DNA of 64,000 nt from Nostoc sp. JL34 (GTDB lineage: Bacteria > Cyanobacteriota > Cyanobacteriia > Cyanobacteriales > Nostocaceae). The notes below the pieces were generated by a model. That model was not told the DNA's origin. It saw only the letters and a program-made list of their open reading frames with translations, and ran no database searches. The position numbers and the translations under genes are program-made. Where the stretch lies: positions 1 through 64,000 of the forward strand of contig NZ_JABXKQ010000136.1 in assembly GCF_017114945.1 (NCBI RefSeq), read 5' to 3'. The number at the start of each line of letters is the position of its first letter. Position 1 is the first letter of the stretch. This document shows positions 17,024 through 24,344 of the stretch, one piece after another.

Positions 17024-18580
17024 ATGAGCTTTTCTGGCATTACTGTCGAGCAACGTTCCAAAGAAGTTGAGGCTCTCAAGTCTTTTCTGACTTACAGTCT
17101 GATAGGTTCACTGGCGCTGCATATCGGCGTACTGTCCTCAGGCATAAGTAATTATTTGACCAGAGTACCCACAGGAGAAGAAGAACCAATCGAGGTAGCG
17201 ATCGTTGACTCTCCAACTGCGGAACCAGAAAAACCAATCGCAGATATTCCAGAAGAAATCAAAAAAGAACCAGAAGTTGTCCAAAAACAGCCTATAGAAA
17301 CTCTACCAGTAGAAAAAATTCAGCAGCAAGAACAGATTACAGCGATCGCTCAGAAGCTACAGCCGACAAATACGCCGCCAAAAGCAATTGCTACCAAGCC
17401 AGAAGTTCCTGTGAAATCTGCACCCATTCCACGATCGGCTCCAGAAGTTCCTGTGAAATCTGCATCCATTCCACGATCGCTTCTATCTGGAGATTCCAAA
17501 GCAAGTTCGGCAGGTGGTGGTGGCGGTGGGGGTGGTGGCGGCGGCTCTGGCGTTGGTTTAGGATCAGGTAGTGGTATTGCTGTAGGTACAAGCAGCGGTA
17601 CTGGCCCTGGTGGAGGAACTGGTACTGGCACTGGCGGTGGCATTGGTAGTGGCACCGGTAGTGGCATTGGTAGCGGCACCGGTAGTGGAATTGGCAGTGG
17701 CACCGGTAGTGGAATTGGCAGTGGCACCGGTAGTGGAATTGGCTCTGGCTCTGGTAGTGGCATTGGTAGCGGCACTGGTAGTGGCATTGGCTCTGGCTCT
17801 GGCAGTGGTATAGGTAATGGAGTAGGAAACCGTCCAACAGTAGCAACAGCGCCAACAGCGGCAACACCTCCAAAAATAAACAGTCCAGGAAACGGTCGTG
17901 CAGCTTGCCGCGAATGTAATGCCAAGTATCCAGAAGCAGCAAGACGGCGAGGAGTCGAAGGCAGAGTAGAAGTAGCTGTAGATACTGACGCACAAGGTAA
18001 TGTTACCAATGTGAGGATTGCTCGCTCTAGTGGAAACCGCGACTTAGATGAAGAAACCGCCAGACAAGCGCGTGAGTGGAAATTAAAACCCGCAGAAGGA
18101 GGCAGACAAGGAGTATCTATCGCCACTGAATTTGCTATAAAAGGTTCACAGCGATCGCGCCAAGTTCAAGAACGGCAAGCACAAAGAGAAGCACAAGAGA
18201 GAACCCAGCAGACAACGGCTGCCAACTCTACAGAAGAATCTCCAAGACGCAGGCGCAGAGAGTTGCCACCCTCATCTAATGAAGCTAGAGCCACAAAACC
18301 AGCAATATCTGGATTTAGTCGGCGACTGGAACCTCAAAGAAGGGAAAGTCCTTCTAGAAACTCATCATCTGAAGCTAGAACAACTCGTACTCAAGAAAGT
18401 GCAAGAGATTCCTTACGCCGCATTCGGCGTGAGCGAACGGTTACTGATTCATCACAAAAGCCACAAGCAACCACAAATCGGCGGCGAAGAGATAATACTA
18501 GCCAGAACAAGTTGCGGGAGTCTTTGCGCCGTTTACGCCAACAACCTCAATCGCAACCTGCTGCTCCCAGTCAGCAGTAG
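17024..18580 (+). CDS. tonB: TonB-like protein with Gly-Ser repeat linker and basic C-terminal tail
   Basis: The 518-residue product has an N-terminal membrane helix (SFLTYSLIGSLALHIGVLSSG), an acidic/proline segment (EEPIEVAIVDSPTAEPEKP), then a Gly-rich stretch and a (GIGSGTGS)n linker at about 165-270. A TonB C-terminal domain follows near 285-370 (YPEAARRRGVEGRVEVAVDTDAQ, ATEFAIKGS) with a CRECNAKY motif. About 145 residues rich in Arg, Ser and Gln trail after it, which is unusual because TonB normally ends at this domain. It should span the periplasm and transmit ExbBD energy to outer-membrane receptors. Divergent from exbB copy 2. Confidence 0.9.
   Translation: MSFSGITVEQRSKEVEALKSFLTYSLIGSLALHIGVLSSGISNYLTRVPTGEEEPIEVAIVDSPTAEPEKPIADIPEEIKKEPEVVQKQPIETLPVEKIQQQEQITAIAQKLQPTNTPPKAIATKPEVPVKSAPIPRSAPEVPVKSASIPRSLLSGDSKASSAGGGGGGGGGGGSGVGLGSGSGIAVGTSSGTGPGGGTGTGTGGGIGSGTGSGIGSGTGSGIGSGTGSGIGSGTGSGIGSGSGSGIGSGTGSGIGSGSGSGIGNGVGNRPTVATAPTAATPPKINSPGNGRAACRECNAKYPEAARRRGVEGRVEVAVDTDAQGNVTNVRIARSSGNRDLDEETARQAREWKLKPAEGGRQGVSIATEFAIKGSQRSRQVQERQAQREAQERTQQTTAANSTEESPRRRRRELPPSSNEARATKPAISGFSRRLEPQRRESPSRNSSSEARTTRTQESARDSLRRIRRERTVTDSSQKPQATTNRRRRDNTSQNKLRESLRRLRQQPQSQPAAPSQQ
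17634..17822 (+). repeat. Gly-Ser/Thr codon repeat inside tonB
   Basis: The coding repeat is built on 24-bp units reading GGTAGTGGCATTGGTAGCGG, giving G(I/T)GSG(T/S)GS about seven times. It explains long open frames on the opposite strand, which are not genes. Copy number is likely to vary between strains by slippage or recombination. Confidence 0.85.
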
Positions 18581-18918
18581 TCTGTAAAGTTAAAATTGAT
18601 GGGTCAGGACTGACACAAAGACGCAAAGAATTTTAAACCCAGCAAAACGATAACAGGCAACTAGAGAATAGGATTTTGGTATAGGGGGATCGTCAGCGAT
18701 CGCTCCTTACACAAAGACGGCGAGAAAGCTTATTCATTCATTTTAAGAATGGGATGAATCGCCGCTCGCCGTCTTGGTTATTAGTGCCGAGTGAGTGTGC
18801 GAAAAGACTAATACACTAATGCAAAGTGCAACAATGTTGCCCGATAATCGCCAAAGTGCGATCGCCTCCCCTTCTGATCAAAAAACGTAAAATGTGGATA
18901 CACTACATCCGCTTTTTG
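18581..18918. other. Intergenic region between convergent tonB and cimA
   Basis: A stretch of 338 bp without a gene. It holds the long stem-loop at 18714-18775 and several HIP1 or near-HIP1 sites; nothing else is evident. Confidence 0.5.
18714..18775. repeat. Long stem-loop between tonB and cimA
   Basis: AAGACGGCGAG (18714-18724) pairs perfectly with CTCGCCGTCTT (18765-18775); inside, ATTCAT/ATGAAT and CATT/AATG continue the stem. It lies between converging genes and may be a bidirectional terminator or a palindromic repeat element. Confidence 0.75.
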
Positions 18919-20640
18919 TCAACTAGAAGCTTTTAAGGCCGCTTCCGCTTGGGAGTGCAACAACAAACCGTACTCTAAGCCCTCCACCACCGCTTGATAG
19001 GAAGCCGCCAAAATATTGGTGGAAACCCCTACTGTCGTCCAGCGTTGACGACCATTGCCTGATTCTACAAACACACGGGTTTTTGCCGCAGTGCCCGTAT
19101 GTCCGTTGAGAATCCGCACTTTGTAATCTGTCAAATCAAAGGTCGCGATTTGGGGATAAAAGTTCACCAAAGCCTTGCGTAAAGCTGCATCCAAAGCTGC
19201 CACGGGCCCGTTTCCTTCGGCCGCCTCGAGAATATTTTTCCCATCAACAGCGACTTTGACTGTAGCTAGGGCATTGCTAGTTTCTTTCCCCTCAATCAAG
19301 TCACAATGGACTTGAAAACCTTTGACTTCAAAAAACTTCTGGCGACCTCCCAAAGCTTCGTGCATCAACAGTACAAAACTGGCCTCTGCTGCTTCAAATT
19401 GAAATCCTTCACTCTCTAAATCTTTGAGGCGCTGAAGAATTTCCCTAGCTTCTGCCTTTTGCTGATCCAATTCAATCCCAAAACTGCGGGCTTTGGCTAA
19501 AACATTGCTCAGTCCAGACTGTTCCGAAATCACAATGCGGCGACGATTCCCGACTTGTTCCGGTTGAATGTGTTCGTAAGTGAGGGGATTACGTTCCACA
19601 GCTGATACATGAATACCGCCCTTATGGGCAAAAGCCGAACGTCCCACAAAGGGAGCGTGTTCATCTGGCGCGAGGTTGACCACCTCACTCACAAAACGAC
19701 TAGCTTCTGTAAGTTGTGTGAGCTGGTCTTCTGTGATACAACTGTAACCCGCCTTCAGTTGTAAATTGGGAATTAACGAACAGAGGTTAGCATTACCGCA
19801 ACGTTCACCGTAACCATTAATTGTGCCCTGTACCATCTTTGCCCCTGCCATGACGGCGGCTATGGCGTTAGCAACCGCCATTTCCGAATCATTATGAGTG
19901 TGAATTCCAATTTGAGGGATTGGGGAAGGTGGGGCCCCCTCTGGGGATAAGGGGTAATGGGGATTAGAGATTGGGGACTGGGAAGAGTCTTTCCTAGCCC
20001 CCAGTCCCCAGTCCCCAGTCCCCAATTCCCCAGTCACTCTTACCACATCTTGAACAATTTGGCTAATTTCGTGGGGTAAAGTGCCGCCATTGGTATCACA
20101 AAGGACTAGCCATTCAGCACCAGATGCGATCGCAGCCTCTAATGTCTGTAAAGCATAATCTCGATTGTGCTTATAGCCATCAAACCAATGTTCGGCATCG
20201 TAGATAATGCGACGTCCTTGAGAACGGAGGTACTCAATTGTGTCGCGAATCATCGCCAAATTTTCTTCTAATGTCGTCTTGAGGCCCGTTGTCACGTGTA
20301 AATCCCAAGACTTGCCAAAAATTGTTACCCAGCGAGTTCCCGCAGCCAAAATATCCTGTAGCATCGGTTCTGTTGCGGCAATGGAGTTGGGGCGGCGAGT
20401 CGAACAAAAAGCAACAATTTCAGCCTGTTTGAGCGGATCTTCTTGGAGTTGCCAGAAAAATTGTACATCCTTGGGATTGGCACCAGGCCAACCGCCTTCA
20501 ATGAAGGGAATTCCCAGTTGATCGAGTCTACGGGCAATGCGTAACTTATCTTCTATCGATACTGATAGTCCCTCGCGCTGAGTGCCATCCCGTAATGTAG
20601 TGTCATAGAGCCAAAGTTGAGGTGAGGAATTTGGGGTCAT
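18919..20640 (-). CDS. cimA: (R)-citramalate synthase
   Basis: The product has the DRE-TIM aldolase start LWLYDTTLRDGTQREGLSVS, the metal site IHTHNDSEMAVANA, the glycine loop NGYGERCGNANL and a C-terminal LeuA-type regulatory domain, matching the long CimA family. It condenses acetyl-CoA with pyruvate for threonine-independent isoleucine synthesis. The ORF extends to 20682 with a TTG, but the ATG at 20640 (MTPNSSPQLW) is better. A low-complexity insert of about 37 residues (from GTGDWGLG to PSPIP) sits just before IGIHTHND and is coded by a repeat containing a 44-nt sequence found twice more in the window. The frame is kept, so the enzyme may tolerate the loop. Confidence 0.92.
   Translation of the reverse strand: MTPNSSPQLWLYDTTLRDGTQREGLSVSIEDKLRIARRLDQLGIPFIEGGWPGANPKDVQFFWQLQEDPLKQAEIVAFCSTRRPNSIAATEPMLQDILAAGTRWVTIFGKSWDLHVTTGLKTTLEENLAMIRDTIEYLRSQGRRIIYDAEHWFDGYKHNRDYALQTLEAAIASGAEWLVLCDTNGGTLPHEISQIVQDVVRVTGELGTGDWGLGARKDSSQSPISNPHYPLSPEGAPPSPIPQIGIHTHNDSEMAVANAIAAVMAGAKMVQGTINGYGERCGNANLCSLIPNLQLKAGYSCITEDQLTQLTEASRFVSEVVNLAPDEHAPFVGRSAFAHKGGIHVSAVERNPLTYEHIQPEQVGNRRRIVISEQSGLSNVLAKARSFGIELDQQKAEAREILQRLKDLESEGFQFEAAEASFVLLMHEALGGRQKFFEVKGFQVHCDLIEGKETSNALATVKVAVDGKNILEAAEGNGPVAALDAALRKALVNFYPQIATFDLTDYKVRILNGHTGTAAKTRVFVESGNGRQRWTTVGVSTNILAASYQAVVEGLEYGLLLHSQAEAALKASS
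19920..19963 (+). repeat. 44-nt repeat copy inside cimA
   Basis: The 44 bases from TTGGGGAAGGTGGGG to GGTAATGGGGA are identical to 44526-44569 and to the reverse complement of 44705-44748. CCCCAGT heptamers follow at about 19998-20025, so the whole in-frame insert spans roughly 19917-20030. Confidence 0.95.
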
Positions 20641-20715
20641 AAAACTGGGACCGACGAGACAACTTTCGAGGCAATGTGTCAATATACAACAAAAAGCCAG
20701 TTTGGCAATTTAAAA

Positions 20716-21054
20716 ATGCCTAAAGTACTAGCTGAAGGTAAAACAATTGATTGCGAGCAGGGAAGCAATCTCCGAAAAATTTTGCTGCAAAATAGTATTG
20801 ATCTCTACAATGACGGTGCTAAGGTAATAAACTGTCGGGGAATTGGCAGTTGCGGTACCTGTACGGTTAAGGTAGAGGGCAAAGTATCAGCAGCGAATTG
20901 GCGTGATCGAGCACGGCGTTCGCTTCCTCCCCATTCTCCTACAACAGACTTACGTTTAGCCTGTCAAACTCAGGTTTTAGGCGATGTGAAAGTGACAAAG
21001 TTTGATGGATTTTGGGGACAAGGTTCTCGAATAGTGTGGACACCAAAAGGTTAA
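20716..21054 (+). CDS. Plant-type [2Fe-2S] ferredoxin
   Basis: The product binds a 2Fe-2S cluster through the Cys pattern INCRGIGSCGTCTVKVEG (C-x5-C-x2-C) and a fourth Cys in LRLACQTQ. It is longer than photosynthetic PetF and has a C-terminal WGQGSRIVWTPKG extension, as in chloroplast FdC2-like and cyanobacterial accessory ferredoxins. The ORF opens at 20674, but the ATG at 20716 (MPKVLAEGK) matches the fold. Divergent from cimA. Its electron partner is unknown. Confidence 0.9.
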   Translation: MPKVLAEGKTIDCEQGSNLRKILLQNSIDLYNDGAKVINCRGIGSCGTCTVKVEGKVSAANWRDRARRSLPPHSPTTDLRLACQTQVLGDVKVTKFDGFWGQGSRIVWTPKG

Positions 21055-21070
21055 AAAGGAGTAAAACAAG

Positions 21071-21472
21071 ATGGGTAGATGGACACCCTTAATTTTGATG
21101 GCTGGAGGTTTAGCCATTCTGCTTGGTACGTTACTAGGCATCAACTTTCCTATGGGCGTACAAAGCGCTAACGCTCCCGGTGGCAAAGCAGCAAAAGTCC
21201 TGCCAGCTAATATCAATGTTAATAGCAGTGCTGGCAGCAAGAATGAAGAAACTGCAACAGAAGGAAATGAAACAACAACTGAAACAAACGAAAACAGACG
21301 CACTATTGTAGCCCCAAGACCTGACAACCGGAGTAACGTTGCCCAGAATCCCTCTGATGACTCAACATCACCTGCTGACAGTACAACAGACGGCAGTACA
21401 GATTCTTCAGAAACAAGCACGCCATCCAGCAATACAAATCAAGGCAACGAACCGATTCGCGCCTTGTGGTAA
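21071..21472 (+). CDS. Hypothetical membrane-anchored Ser/Thr/Asn-rich protein
   Basis: The 133-residue product has one N-terminal helix (WTPLILMAGGLAILLGTLLGI) and then a disordered, acidic and polar tail (ETATEGNETTTETNENRR, DSTTDGSTDSSETS) ending EPIRALW. It starts 17 bases after the ferredoxin stop with AAAAGGAG ahead, so the two are probably cotranscribed. I do not recognise the family; the tail should lie in the periplasm. Confidence 0.75.
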   Translation: MGRWTPLILMAGGLAILLGTLLGINFPMGVQSANAPGGKAAKVLPANINVNSSAGSKNEETATEGNETTTETNENRRTIVAPRPDNRSNVAQNPSDDSTSPADSTTDGSTDSSETSTPSSNTNQGNEPIRALW

Positions 21473-21489
21473 CGATAGATCCGTCTTTA

Positions 21490-21596
21490 GTTACAAGTTA
21501 TAAGTTATAAGTTATGAGTTATTAGTTATGAGTTATTAGTTATGTACTAATGATAAATGGCTAATGATAAATGACTAATGACTAATGACTAATGAC
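21490..21596. repeat. Short-period repeats upstream of thiO-thiG
   Basis: Runs of AGTTATAA/AGTTATTA-type 8-mers (about 21493-21545) are followed by TAATGAC heptamers, with three perfect copies at 21576-21596. The last heptamer contains the ATG of thiO-thiG. No ribosome-binding sequence is visible in the array. Confidence 0.85.
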
Positions 21597-23625
21597 TAGT
21601 GAGACTGTAATTATTGGTGGCGGCGTTATTGGTTTAGCGATCGCCATTGAACTAAAACTGCGCGGGGCACAGGTCACCGTGCTTTGTCGTGACTTCCAGG
21701 CTGCCGCTACCCACGCCGCCGCTGGGATGTTGGCGCCAGATGCGGAAAACATCTCAAATGAGGCAATGCGTTCATTGTGTTGGCGATCGCGTGCTTTATA
21801 TCCCGACTGGACGCGCAAATTAGAAGAACTGACCGGCTTAAATACTGGTTACTGGCCCTGCGGTATTCTCGCACCCCTCTTTGAAGAAAGCAGGGGAGCA
21901 GGGGAGCAGGGGAGCAGGGGAGCAGGGGAGCAGGGAAAACTTCTCTCCTCTGCCCCTCTGCCCCTCCGCCCCTCTGCTAGCGAAGAGTCCCCGGCTTACT
22001 GGTTAAACAAAGAGGCAATTCATCAATATCAGCCAGGATTGGGAGCAGAGGTAGTTGGTGGCTGGTGGTATCCTGAAGACGCACAAGTTGATAATAAGGC
22101 TCTAGCTCACGTATTGTGGACAGCAGCTGAGTCTGTTGGTGTTGAACTCAAAGATGGCATTACAGTAGAAGCATTTTTACAGCAGCAGGGACAAGTGATT
22201 GGCGTGCAAACCAATGCTGGAATAATTCGCGCCACGCACTATGTTTTAGCTTCAGGTGCTTGGTCAAATGAATTGTTACCCCTACCTGTGCTACCCAGAA
22301 AAGGACAAATGCTGAGTGTGCGGATACCGCAATTTGTGCCAGAATTGCCCTTAAAGCGGGTTTTGTTTGGGCAGGATATTTATATCGTACCAAGGCGCGA
22401 TCGCCTGGTTCTTGGGGCAACAAGCGAAGATGTTGGCTTCATTGCCGACAACACCCCAGAAGGTATTCAAAAATTACTACAAGCTGCCATCCGGCTGTAT
22501 CCCCAATTAAAGCATTATCCCATCCAGGAATTTTGGTGGGGATTTCGCCCAGCTACCCCTGATGAGTTGCCCATCCTTGGCACTAGCCACTGTCAAAATT
22601 TAACCCTTGCTACTGGTCATTACCGCAACGGGATTTTACTTGCGCCCATAACTGCCGCTTTGATTGCCGATTTAATCTTGGAACAAAAGTCTGACCCCTT
22701 ACTTGCTGATTTTCACTATTCGCGCTTCCAGTCCAAGCCATCTACCTCCACTGCAATGCTGACTCACTCTGCCAATTTCTCCAACGGACACCACCCTGCC
22801 ATATCGCCACAGCAGCCACCACTTGCGATTCAAGACTCACCACTAATTATTGCTGGCAAAATCTTCCAATCTCGCTTGATGACGGGAACTGGTAAATATC
22901 GCAGCATCGAAGAAATGCAGCAAAGCGTCGCCGCCAGCGATTGCCAGATTGTCACTGTGGCAGTCCGACGGGTACAAACCAAAGCCCCCGGCCATGAAGG
23001 TTTAGCAGAAGCCTTAGATTGGACAAAAATTTGGATGTTGCCCAATACCGCAGGTTGCCAAACTGCTGAAGAGGCGATTCGGGTGGCGCGTTTAGGGCGA
23101 GAAATGGCGAAATTGTTAGGGCAGGAAGATAATAATTTTGTCAAGTTAGAAGTAATACCTGACCTTAAGTATTTACTCCCAGATCCGATTGGAACACTGC
23201 AAGCCGCAGAACAACTAGTCAAAGAAGGCTTTGCAGTATTGCCTTATATCAATGCTGACCCCATGTTAGCCAAGCGTTTAGAAGAGGTAGGCTGTGTTAC
23301 AGTAATGCCTTTGGCATCGCCGATTGGTTCTGGACAAGGGCTAAAAACAACCGCCAATATCCAAATCATCATCGAAAATGCAGGTGTGCCAGTGGTGGTA
23401 GATGCTGGTATTGGTTCACCCTCAGAAGCCGCCCAGGCAATGGAATTGGGAGCAGATGTTTTGTTGATTAATAGTGCGATCGCTCTTTCTCCAAACCCAC
23501 CAGCAATGGCTCGCGCGATGAATTTAGCGACAGTTGCCGGTCGTCTAGCATACCTTGCTGGCAGAATGCCCATCAAAGATTACGCCAGTCCTAGTTCACC
23601 TTTAACTGGGACGATTACTAGTTAG
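21592..23625 (+). CDS. thiO-thiG: Bifunctional glycine oxidase ThiO / thiazole synthase ThiG
   Basis: The 677-residue fusion has an N-terminal FAD-binding amine oxidase (VIIGGGVIGLAIAIEL, HAAAGMLAPDAE, GFRPATPDELPILG) to about 370 and a C-terminal ThiG barrel from about 415 (IIAGKIFQSRLMTGTGKY, catalytic Lys in FVKLEVIPD, VVDAGIGSPSEAAQAMELG). ThiO turns glycine into iminoacetate (dehydroglycine), which ThiG uses with deoxyxylulose phosphate and ThiS-thiocarboxylate for the thiamine thiazole. The fusion is known from cyanobacteria. Residues about 100-130 (RGAGEQGSRGAGEQGK and on) are an in-frame repeat insert. The start lies in a heptamer array. No TPP riboswitch was seen upstream. Confidence 0.95.
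   Translation: MTSETVIIGGGVIGLAIAIELKLRGAQVTVLCRDFQAAATHAAAGMLAPDAENISNEAMRSLCWRSRALYPDWTRKLEELTGLNTGYWPCGILAPLFEESRGAGEQGSRGAGEQGKLLSSAPLPLRPSASEESPAYWLNKEAIHQYQPGLGAEVVGGWWYPEDAQVDNKALAHVLWTAAESVGVELKDGITVEAFLQQQGQVIGVQTNAGIIRATHYVLASGAWSNELLPLPVLPRKGQMLSVRIPQFVPELPLKRVLFGQDIYIVPRRDRLVLGATSEDVGFIADNTPEGIQKLLQAAIRLYPQLKHYPIQEFWWGFRPATPDELPILGTSHCQNLTLATGHYRNGILLAPITAALIADLILEQKSDPLLADFHYSRFQSKPSTSTAMLTHSANFSNGHHPAISPQQPPLAIQDSPLIIAGKIFQSRLMTGTGKYRSIEEMQQSVAASDCQIVTVAVRRVQTKAPGHEGLAEALDWTKIWMLPNTAGCQTAEEAIRVARLGREMAKLLGQEDNNFVKLEVIPDLKYLLPDPIGTLQAAEQLVKEGFAVLPYINADPMLAKRLEEVGCVTVMPLASPIGSGQGLKTTANIQIIIENAGVPVVVDAGIGSPSEAAQAMELGADVLLINSAIALSPNPPAMARAMNLATVAGRLAYLAGRMPIKDYASPSSPLTGTITS
21893..21982 (+). 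repeat. Composite repeat inserted in thiO
   Basis: About five GGGGAGCA units are followed by AAAACTTCTC and then CCCCTCTG-type units. The same arrangement (GGGAGCA units, a TTTTCCCC junction, CCGCCCC units) occurs outside genes at 35311-35425. The insert codes about 30 low-complexity residues and keeps the frame. Confidence 0.85.
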
Positions 23626-23626
23626 G

Positions 23627-23668
23627 ACTGGGGACTGGGGACTGGGGACTGGGGACTGGGGACTGGGG
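23627..23668. repeat. Heptamer GGGGACT array
   Basis: About six tandem GGACTGG units begin just after the thiO-thiG stop. The complementary CCCCAGT is the STRR1-type heptamer known from heterocystous cyanobacteria. Degenerate pieces recur near 23780-23806. Confidence 0.9.
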
Positions 23669-23889
23669 AATTAAGATAACGCTTTGAGTTCTGAAGTTGA
23701 AGTTTAAAATGATGAGTTGAGAATTATGAGCTTAAAGTTTCGAGTTATGAAGCTGAAATAATAATCTTTCCTCTCAACTCCCCAATCTCCAATTCCCAAT
23801 CCCCAATGTAACGATTTGTCTATCAGTTTAAGAGCGGATTTAGCATTTATGTAACATTAAATGAACGATAAACATAAAGGAATTCATTC

Positions 23890-24069
23890 ATGCCCTATAC
23901 AAATGAAGAAGGTGGTCTTCTAAATAATTTTGCCCGCGAACCAAAAATCTATCAAGCAGAACCTGCCACAGAAGGGCAAAAGCGAACCTATATTTTCTTG
24001 GGAATCGCAGCTACAGCTTTGGTTGGTGGCCTGATTTTAGTAGCCTTCTTTGTTTCCAATGCCAGTTGA
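23890..24069 (+). CDS. psb34: Psb34, ssl1498-family photosystem II assembly protein
   Basis: The 59-residue product MPYTNEEGGLLNNFAREPK continues to a single membrane helix (FLGIAATALVGGLILVAFFVS). The EEGGLLNNFA-EPK-Y start and HLIP-like helix match the ssl1498 family, whose Thermosynechococcus member Psb34 binds a photosystem II assembly intermediate (RC47). AAGGA lies about 8 bases ahead of the ATG and a terminator follows at 24122. Monocistronic. Confidence 0.9.
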   Translation: MPYTNEEGGLLNNFAREPKIYQAEPATEGQKRTYIFLGIAATALVGGLILVAFFVSNAS

Positions 24070-24121
24070 TCTTTCCGTTGGGCGTAAAACATTTTAATAA
24101 AATTTCATCTTTATAGTTTTT

Positions 24122-24160
24122 CAGGTTCCGATTTTAAAAGGGGCCTGCTTTTTTGTTTTT
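24122..24160 (+). terminator. Rho-independent terminator after psb34
   Basis: CAGGTTCC (24122-24129) pairs with GGGGCCTG (24140-24147), two pairs being G-U, followed by CTTTTTTGTTTTTTG. Confidence 0.85.
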
Positions 24161-24344
24161 TGTTAAAATTGAGTTAGCAATTAAAGTATAATTATACACT
24201 TTCTTCTTTCTACTAGACCTGAAAGTTCAATATATCCTGAACAGCACAACATCTAGTCGTTAAAAATCATTTTTATTATGAGTTTAGCCCACTTAGATGC
24301 ATCCAGAAAGGTGATATATACTGTGTTTTGGCTCTTTAGCCGCT

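Noticed and set aside
17350..18126. Long Pro-rich ORF on the minus strand opposite tonB, and two further overlapping frames
   Set aside because: They are open because the Gly-Ser codon repeat of tonB lacks stops in several frames; tonB itself has a recognised domain and start.
21473..21591. TPP riboswitch ahead of thiO-thiG
   Set aside because: The region is made of short repeats and lacks the conserved riboswitch core segments.
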